Source: Planctomycetota bacterium | GTDB taxonomy: Bacteria; Planctomycetota; UBA8742; SKZP01; JAIOTL01 | Direction of reading: 5' to 3' | NCBI GenBank assembly: GCA_021106775.1 | Contig: JAIOTL010000367.1 | Span: forward strand, 1 to 10,872 | Length of the DNA: 10,872 bases | In this document: piece by piece, positions 6,623-10,872 of the stretch | Position numbering within the stretch: position 1 is the first letter of the stretch | Layout of the letters: each line of letters begins with the position of its first letter | Position numbers and translations under genes: made by a program | Notes under the pieces: model-generated | The model's input: the letters and a program-made list of their open reading frames with translations, nothing else | What the model was told of the DNA's origin: nothing | Database searches by the model: none

Positions 6623-7174
6623 TTACTTGCGACTATATTGTTTTCGCCATTGTTCAGGCGAGGAAAACTCAGGCACAATTCCTTCTGAAGCATCTTTTAC
6701 TTGCTGCCAGTATTTCTTTATGCCCTGGTCGCCATATTTTTCCAGGTAATATGTGTACGCAAGCCCGGCGCGAGCGAGTTCAGCATTGAGATTCTTATCA
6801 TCCACGAGAATGTAACCGAGATACCGTTTATATTTGTCCTTTGAGCGTGCTTGTATGAGTTTAACTGTGCCGGCATCGAAGATTGCGTCCTCGACGAATT
6901 GCTTTGCCTTTTCTGCCCAAGGTTGCTGAGATGCTCCTTTTATGAAAAAAGGCGATTCCTTCTCTGGAGCATCAATTCCAAGCAGTCGGATGGTTTTTCT
7001 ACGATATTTTATCGTGTCGCCGTCAATAACATGAATTTCGCGCTTTTTCAGCACTTCAACGCGATATGACCGTTTTGTTTGCAGATATTTTTTGTCCTCA
7101 AGTTTTCTGCAACCTGAAAATAAGAAAACTCCTGTAATCAGAGCAAATATCAGCAAATGTTTTGCGTTTTTCAT
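6623..7174 (-). CDS. Staphylococcal-nuclease-type (thermonuclease) lipoprotein
   Basis: The 183-residue protein has a signal and lipobox at its start, LFSGC with lipidation Cys C22, so it is probably membrane-anchored and acts outside the cytoplasm. Residues about 38-160 form an SNase domain. The catalytic set known from S. aureus nuclease is all visible: D53 in VIDGDT (Asp21), R63 in RLLGIDAPE (Arg35), D68 (Asp40), E71 (Glu43) and R117 in DKYKRYLGY (Arg87). The family cuts DNA and RNA endonucleolytically with calcium. The C-terminus keeps the AELARAGLAYTYY strand and the helix ending in PEQWRKQYSRK. It starts 68 bp from the divergent truD-2 start; the ribosome site is weak (AGAAAAG). Roles could include nutrient scavenging or DNA turnover; nothing in the context chooses between them. 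The start codon and lipobox agree. Confidence 0.92.
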   Translation of the reverse strand: MKNAKHLLIFALITGVFLFSGCRKLEDKKYLQTKRSYRVEVLKKREIHVIDGDTIKYRRKTIRLLGIDAPEKESPFFIKGASQQPWAEKAKQFVEDAIFDAGTVKLIQARSKDKYKRYLGYILVDDKNLNAELARAGLAYTYYLEKYGDQGIKKYWQQVKDASEGIVPEFSSPEQWRKQYSRK

Positions 7175-7242
7175 GACTTTTCTACGTTCTAAATAATGTA
7201 ATATGTTAATTTACTCAATCTAAAAGTTTATGCAATGGTGAT
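7175..7242. promoter_or_regulatory. Short divergent promoter region between nuclease and truD-2
   Basis: Only 68 bp, very AT-rich, separate the two divergent starts, so their promoters probably overlap. I see no clear -35/-10 pair. The truD-2 side offers only GGTG (7237-7240) ending 2 nt before ATG at 7243, a poor ribosome site. Confidence 0.3.
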
Positions 7243-8433
7243 ATGCGATATTTAACCGATAATAATCTACGCACTGGTGGGAAAATTAAGGTGAAACCTG
7301 AAGATTTCATTGTGGAAGAGATTCCGCTTTACGATTTTTCGGGTGAGGGTGAGCATACAATTCTGAAGATTGAGAAGTGTAATGTTTCTACGTTTGATGC
7401 AATCAGGCGCATATGCAGGCAGATAAAATTCAAGGACAAAAACGTAGGGTTAGCCGGTTTGAAGGATTCGCAAGCGATAACACAGCAGTATTTGTCATTT
7501 CAGCTAGTGCCTGAGGAATCTTTTCGGGACATCGACATTCGAGACGTGAAAATACTGAATATTTATCGACACAACAACAAGTTGCGACGTGGTCAGCTTC
7601 GGGGCAACAAATTTACGTGCATAATTCGTGAAGTCGATGAAAATGCAGAAGAAATCGCGCAAAAAATCGCTGAGGAAATAAAAAAAAGTGGCTTGCCGAA
7701 TTATTATGATTCTCAACGTTTTGGCATGCTTGACAACAATCATGTACTCGGTTTGTGCCTGATAAAACGGGATTACAAAGGCTTCGTCTCTGAATTCATG
7801 AAATCTCTCGCTGAACCCGCTCCAGATGCGTACGAAGCGATTTTGCAGGAGTTTTATCACGAAGCATGGGAAAAAACGCCTGATAATCGTCGTGATGAGT
7901 TGAAAATTCTGCATACGATTGTTCAATTCGACGATTTCGAACGCGCTGTGAAAACTTTGCCAAAACGAACGTTGAAATTGCTTGTTTCATCGTTTCAGTC
8001 ATATCTTTTTAACGATTTGCTTGATGTCAGAATCGATAATGGAAAATTTAATACTTTTGATAAGGGTGATGTTGCGTATTTGCACAGAAACGGCGCTGCG
8101 TTCGTAATTGAGGACGTTGATGCTGAAATTCTTCGATGCAAAAATTTCGAGATTTCACCGAGTGGACCCATCTTCGGCACGAAATCTCTGCTTGCGGAAG
8201 ATGCACCTGGAGAAATTGAGCGTGAAATTCTTGAGAAAAATGGACTTGAGCTTGAAGATTTCAAGCTTGGCGACGGTCTGGGGCAAAAAGGTGCAAGGCG
8301 TCCGTTCCGTATCAAAGTCGAGAATCTGCAAGTAAATGCTGATTCTGAGAAAAATCTACATGTGGAATTTGAACTGCCTTCAGGCTCATATGCTACAATT
8401 TTGTTGAAAGAATTTACTAAATCCAATTTGTAG
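7243..8433 (+). CDS. truD: TruD-family tRNA pseudouridine synthase, canonical paralog (truD-2)
   Basis: This 396-residue protein has all the TruD motifs: KPEDFIVEE (18-26), GLKDSQAITQQ (72-82) with catalytic Asp D75, LRGNKF (119-124), NYYDSQRFG (153-161), QSYLFN (252-257), GPIFG (308-312) and LPSGSYAT (378-385) followed by ILLKEF. It should make pseudouridine in tRNA, by family most likely at position 13. It is closer to textbook TruD than the copy at 4370: it keeps VEE, LRGN and GPxFG. One difference is Tyr (Y155) in NYYDSQRFG where E. coli TruD and the other copy have Phe. It starts 68 bp from the divergent nuclease gene with only a weak ribosome site, and ends 30 nt before the ThiI-like gene, probably in one operon. 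The symbol refers to the family; which paralog is the housekeeping enzyme is inferred. Confidence 0.93.
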   Translation: MRYLTDNNLRTGGKIKVKPEDFIVEEIPLYDFSGEGEHTILKIEKCNVSTFDAIRRICRQIKFKDKNVGLAGLKDSQAITQQYLSFQLVPEESFRDIDIRDVKILNIYRHNNKLRRGQLRGNKFTCIIREVDENAEEIAQKIAEEIKKSGLPNYYDSQRFGMLDNNHVLGLCLIKRDYKGFVSEFMKSLAEPAPDAYEAILQEFYHEAWEKTPDNRRDELKILHTIVQFDDFERAVKTLPKRTLKLLVSSFQSYLFNDLLDVRIDNGKFNTFDKGDVAYLHRNGAAFVIEDVDAEILRCKNFEISPSGPIFGTKSLLAEDAPGEIEREILEKNGLELEDFKLGDGLGQKGARRPFRIKVENLQVNADSEKNLHVEFELPSGSYATILLKEFTKSNL

Positions 8434-8463
8434 GCTTATCCGGATAAATATTTTAGGTTAAAG

Positions 8464-9618
8464 ATGCTCGAAGAATATATAGCAAAATTACACAAACTCG
8501 ATGAAAAGCCTCAGAAAATGCGGGCTCTCGCTCTGTTTTCAGGTGGTTTAGATTCGGTTCTTGCTGCTTATCTCGTCGCAAAACAAGGTATCGAAGTAAT
8601 CTGTCTGCATTTTGATACTGGTTTTCTCACCGGTAACCATCAGAAACTTGTGGAAGGCTGGCAAAGCATATATTCCGGTTTAAAATTCGAATACATCGAC
8701 GTTTCAGAGGAATATTTGGATATTTTGAGAAATCCGAAATACGGTTACGGTTCTGCTGCGAACCCGTGCATTGACTGTCATTTGTTCATGATTCGTCAAG
8801 CAGCGTTGCAATTACCGAAATTCGATGCACATTTCATCATCACAGGTGAAGTTCGGGGGCAGCGACCGAAATCACAGAATGTCAGGGCAATGTCGATAAT
8901 CGAGGAAAAAAGCAGTATTTCCGGCTTTCTGCTTCGACCGTTATCAGCAAAAATCCTTGAAGAAACTATACCTGAGCAAAAAGGATGGGTAAAACGCGAT
9001 GAATTACTCGACATTCACGGCAGAAGCAGAGAAAAACAGTTGATGCTGGCAAAAGAACTAAATGCACCAATAATCAACAGACCCGGCACAGATGCATGTA
9101 ATCTGCTTGAAAGCCCGTTCTCAGTGCGTTTTTTCGATTTCATAAAGCACAATGAGGATAAAAAACCGGAAAGAATTGAATATGAGTTGCTGAAGTTCGG
9201 CAGGCATTTCAGAATCAGCGAAAATGCAAAACTCATTGTCGGCAGGAATGAATCTGAGAATGAACGGCTGTTAAAAATGCAAAAAGATGCCAACACAGCG
9301 CAAATTTCATACTTTGTCATGTATGTTGACGAAATTCCCGGACCAATCGGTTTACTTGAGAATAATCCCCACATAAGTCGTGAAGACATTGAATTCGCTG
9401 CAACAATCGTCGTAAAATATTCGAAAGCACAGTCAAACACGCAAATCAAAGTTAAAATAATCGAAAATGAAAAAACTGATTCGATAATCGCAACTGCTGC
9501 TGAAAACTCTGCAATCTTTCATCATTCACTTATTGGCGTGCCAAAAAACCGTCCAAAAAACTTTGTTATGCCTAATGCCACCAGAAATGCGAAATTGTAC
9601 AAAGGAAAAATTAACTAA
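8464..9618 (+). CDS. ThiI-like PP-loop ATPase with C-terminal NFACT-R-like RNA-binding domain (probable tRNA thiolation enzyme)
   Basis: The 384-residue protein begins with a short leader and then an N-type ATP-pyrophosphatase signature, SGGLDS (26-31), in ALALFSGGLDSVLAAYL. The PP-loop domain (about 20-210) contains NPCIDCH with C102 and C105, the conserved TGEVRGQRPKSQN loop (127-139) and LLRPLS (156-161). PP-loop enzymes adenylate a tRNA base before sulphur or nitrogen transfer; the CxxC and LLRPLSAK features resemble ThiI/MnmA-type thiolases. From about 215, RFFDFI followed by FGRHFRISENAKLIVGRNES and later GPIGLL resembles the NFACT-R_2 domain known to be fused to such PP-loops. The tail (325-384) is Lys/Asn-rich. 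No THUMP or rhodanese domain is present, so sulphur delivery must come from elsewhere. Start ATG 8464 follows AGG about 5-8 nt upstream and lies 30 nt after truD-2, suggesting an operon of tRNA-modification enzymes. The exact base product is unknown. Confidence 0.85.
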   Translation: MLEEYIAKLHKLDEKPQKMRALALFSGGLDSVLAAYLVAKQGIEVICLHFDTGFLTGNHQKLVEGWQSIYSGLKFEYIDVSEEYLDILRNPKYGYGSAANPCIDCHLFMIRQAALQLPKFDAHFIITGEVRGQRPKSQNVRAMSIIEEKSSISGFLLRPLSAKILEETIPEQKGWVKRDELLDIHGRSREKQLMLAKELNAPIINRPGTDACNLLESPFSVRFFDFIKHNEDKKPERIEYELLKFGRHFRISENAKLIVGRNESENERLLKMQKDANTAQISYFVMYVDEIPGPIGLLENNPHISREDIEFAATIVVKYSKAQSNTQIKVKIIENEKTDSIIATAAENSAIFHHSLIGVPKNRPKNFVMPNATRNAKLYKGKIN

Positions 9619-9842
9619 AATTGTTAATGAAAACCAAAAGCCACTACAAAATATTTTAACCAAAATTTCCCAATAAATCTCATTCTAAAGCGATTTTTTA
9701 GATTAAAATAATTATAAGACGCAAATGAATATTAAAATTTAAATGAATTTGTGGTATAAAATTGAAAGTAATATTTAATTTGACTACGAAGGGTTTCTCC
9801 CATATCATTTGTAGGTAAATTCATGTAAATACGGAGGAAGAT
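9619..9842 (+). promoter_or_regulatory. AT-rich intergenic region upstream of the TPR lipoprotein
   Basis: This holds no supportable gene. A 6-bp arm pair, TCTAAA (9684-9689) and TTTAGA (9697-9702), is too weak and AT-rich to call a terminator. TATAAA at 9755-9760 with TTAAAA at 9732-9737 (17-nt spacer) is a possible promoter for the lipoprotein. GGAGGA at 9833-9838, 4 nt before its ATG, is a strong ribosome site. Confidence 0.3.
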
Positions 9843-10872
9843 ATGAGAAATTGTGTATTGCTTATCTTGGTTTTGGCTTTATTCTCGTCCATAATTTTCA
9901 CAGGATGCAGATCCGTTGACCCAAAAGAACAATATTTCGGATACGGTATTGTTTATATGCAGAAGGGGGATTTCGACAGATCGAGAACAGAATTCTACCG
10001 TGTCCTCGAAATTGAGCCGAATTGTCCCGAAGCAGAATACAATCTCGCCCTCATCGCTGACAGCCTTAAAGATATCAAGAATGCAATAAAATGGGCTGAA
10101 CTAGCCATTAAACACTACGGCGAACGCAAAACGGCAGCAGAATCAGGAAAAATATCATTTACAGAAGAAGACCAGGAAAAAGTTTCAATGGCACATGTTC
10201 TTCTCGGTACAAATTATGTTTCTTTGAAGAAAATTGACGTTGCCATCGATCATTTCAAGATTGCGACTGAGTTCACCGAAGGTGACCCGATTATCTGGGA
10301 AAACCTTGGGACAGCATATTTATCTCAGGAAAAAATTGATTTGGCTATAGTTTCCTTCAAAAAAGCATTGGAAGTCGAACCCAAACATGCCAGGGCACAC
10401 ATTTCACTCGCATTTATTTACGAAGAGATTGGTGAAATTGAGCTTGCCAAATATCATCATTCGCATGCAAGACAGCTTGGTGAAGATAGTCCATACCTGA
10501 TTGAAATACTCAGTTGGTGGGACGATTGGAAGAAGTTTAAAACAAGACTTGACCCCAAAATTCAATTCATACATCCTCCAAAATGGGTTGCATCTGAGAA
10601 AAAATCGCGTGTTGGACGTGCTTTGGTCGTCTTCGATAACACAAAAGCAATTTGCTACGGACGTGATGCAGGAACATTACAGATTATCGGTCCTGACAAG
10701 AATTATACAATACTAAGACGTGGACAGGAAAATCCCTACGATTACGCCGTCAGCGGTCTTTTGAATTTCTTGAAAACAAAAACTGAATTCCCGCACTATT
10801 TCTCAGAAGACATTGAAAAACAGGAAAAAGCACTTAAATCACCTAAAAAAGTTGCGGATAAAAAACCAAAAA
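9843..10872 (+). CDS. TPR-repeat lipoprotein, partial (C-terminus outside window)
   Basis: An open frame of 343 codons runs to the right edge with no stop. Start ATG at 9843 is preceded by GGAGGA (9833-9838). The N-terminus is a lipoprotein signal ending in IIFTGC (17-22) with lipidation Cys C22. About five tetratricopeptide repeats follow: near 31-60 (GDFDRSRTEFYRVLEIEPN), 63-93, 116-146, 148-181 (ENLGTAYLSQEKIDLAIVSF) and 182-214 (LAFIYEEIGEIELAKYH). TPRs mediate protein-protein assembly, commonly in outer-membrane or envelope complexes. From about 218 comes a different domain beginning ILSWWDDWKKF, with a strand GRALVVFDNTKAICYGRDAG (258-277) and LRRGQENPYDYAV (291-303) that I do not recognise. 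The last 20 residues are Lys-rich. Its job is unknown; it may have an outer-membrane scaffold role (inference). Confidence 0.85.
   Translation, partial: MRNCVLLILVLALFSSIIFTGCRSVDPKEQYFGYGIVYMQKGDFDRSRTEFYRVLEIEPNCPEAEYNLALIADSLKDIKNAIKWAELAIKHYGERKTAAESGKISFTEEDQEKVSMAHVLLGTNYVSLKKIDVAIDHFKIATEFTEGDPIIWENLGTAYLSQEKIDLAIVSFKKALEVEPKHARAHISLAFIYEEIGEIELAKYHHSHARQLGEDSPYLIEILSWWDDWKKFKTRLDPKIQFIHPPKWVASEKKSRVGRALVVFDNTKAICYGRDAGTLQIIGPDKNYTILRRGQENPYDYAVSGLLNFLKTKTEFPHYFSEDIEKQEKALKSPKKVADKKPK

Noticed and set aside
7504..7926. 140-codon minus-strand open frame
   Set aside because: Antisense to truD-2; no motif, no ribosome site of note.
7995..8426. 143-codon minus-strand open frame, Ser-rich
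   Set aside because: Antisense to the well-supported truD-2; no recognisable domain, composition typical of a shadow.
9015..9449. 144-codon minus-strand open frame
   Set aside because: Antisense to the PP-loop/NFACT-R gene; Ser- and Phe-rich shadow composition.
10501..10716. 71-codon plus-strand open frame
   Set aside because: Out-of-frame shadow inside the TPR lipoprotein.
1..10872. CRISPR array, tRNA or rRNA gene, insertion sequence, defence island
   Set aside because: I found no regularly spaced repeats, no cloverleaf, no transposase motif and no restriction or toxin-antitoxin signatures in the genes read.

Overview
The window looks bacterial and AT-rich (estimated by eye at about 35-38% GC), with ATG starts, mostly recognisable Shine-Dalgarno sites and short intergenic gaps. 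Two predicted lipoproteins (N-terminal signal plus lipobox Cys), an ACP phosphodiesterase and a multi-helix VWA protein point to a diderm-type bacterium. No rRNA, tRNA or marker gene allows a phylum call; REP-like intergenic repeats suggest an environmental, poorly characterised lineage.

Layout. Positions 1-2166 (minus) hold most of a membrane-anchored VWA protein that runs off the left edge. After a 267-bp divergent intergenic region comes a plus-strand series: a secreted thioredoxin-fold protein with a CPYS motif (2434-3027), a protein with MshEN-like helical repeats (3183-3896), a single-domain response regulator (3905-4342) and a divergent TruD-family pseudouridine synthase (4370-5542). 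The convergent region 5543-5920 carries a possible small terminator and three short repeats. On the minus strand follow acpH (5921-6520) and a staphylococcal-nuclease-type lipoprotein (6623-7174). Divergent from the latter are a second, more canonical TruD (7243-8433) and a ThiI-like PP-loop protein with a C-terminal NFACT-R-like domain (8464-9618), which probably form an operon. A TPR lipoprotein (from 9843) runs off the right edge.

How the genes may work together. Two TruD paralogs and a ThiI-like/NFACT-R protein make 4.4-9.6 kb rich in predicted tRNA-modification enzymes (pseudouridylation and probable thiolation). The MshEN-like protein and the response regulator are 8 nt apart and probably act in one signalling process; truD-1 follows the regulator by 27 nt, in the same frame. 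The envelope genes at the edges (VWA, thioredoxin-fold, TPR lipoprotein) have no demonstrable link to these. I found no CRISPR array, insertion sequence, prophage or obvious defence island. The most unusual items are the paired divergent TruDs, the very large insertion in the VWA domain, the response regulator with an extended loop after its phospho-Asp, and the CPYS thioredoxin fold.
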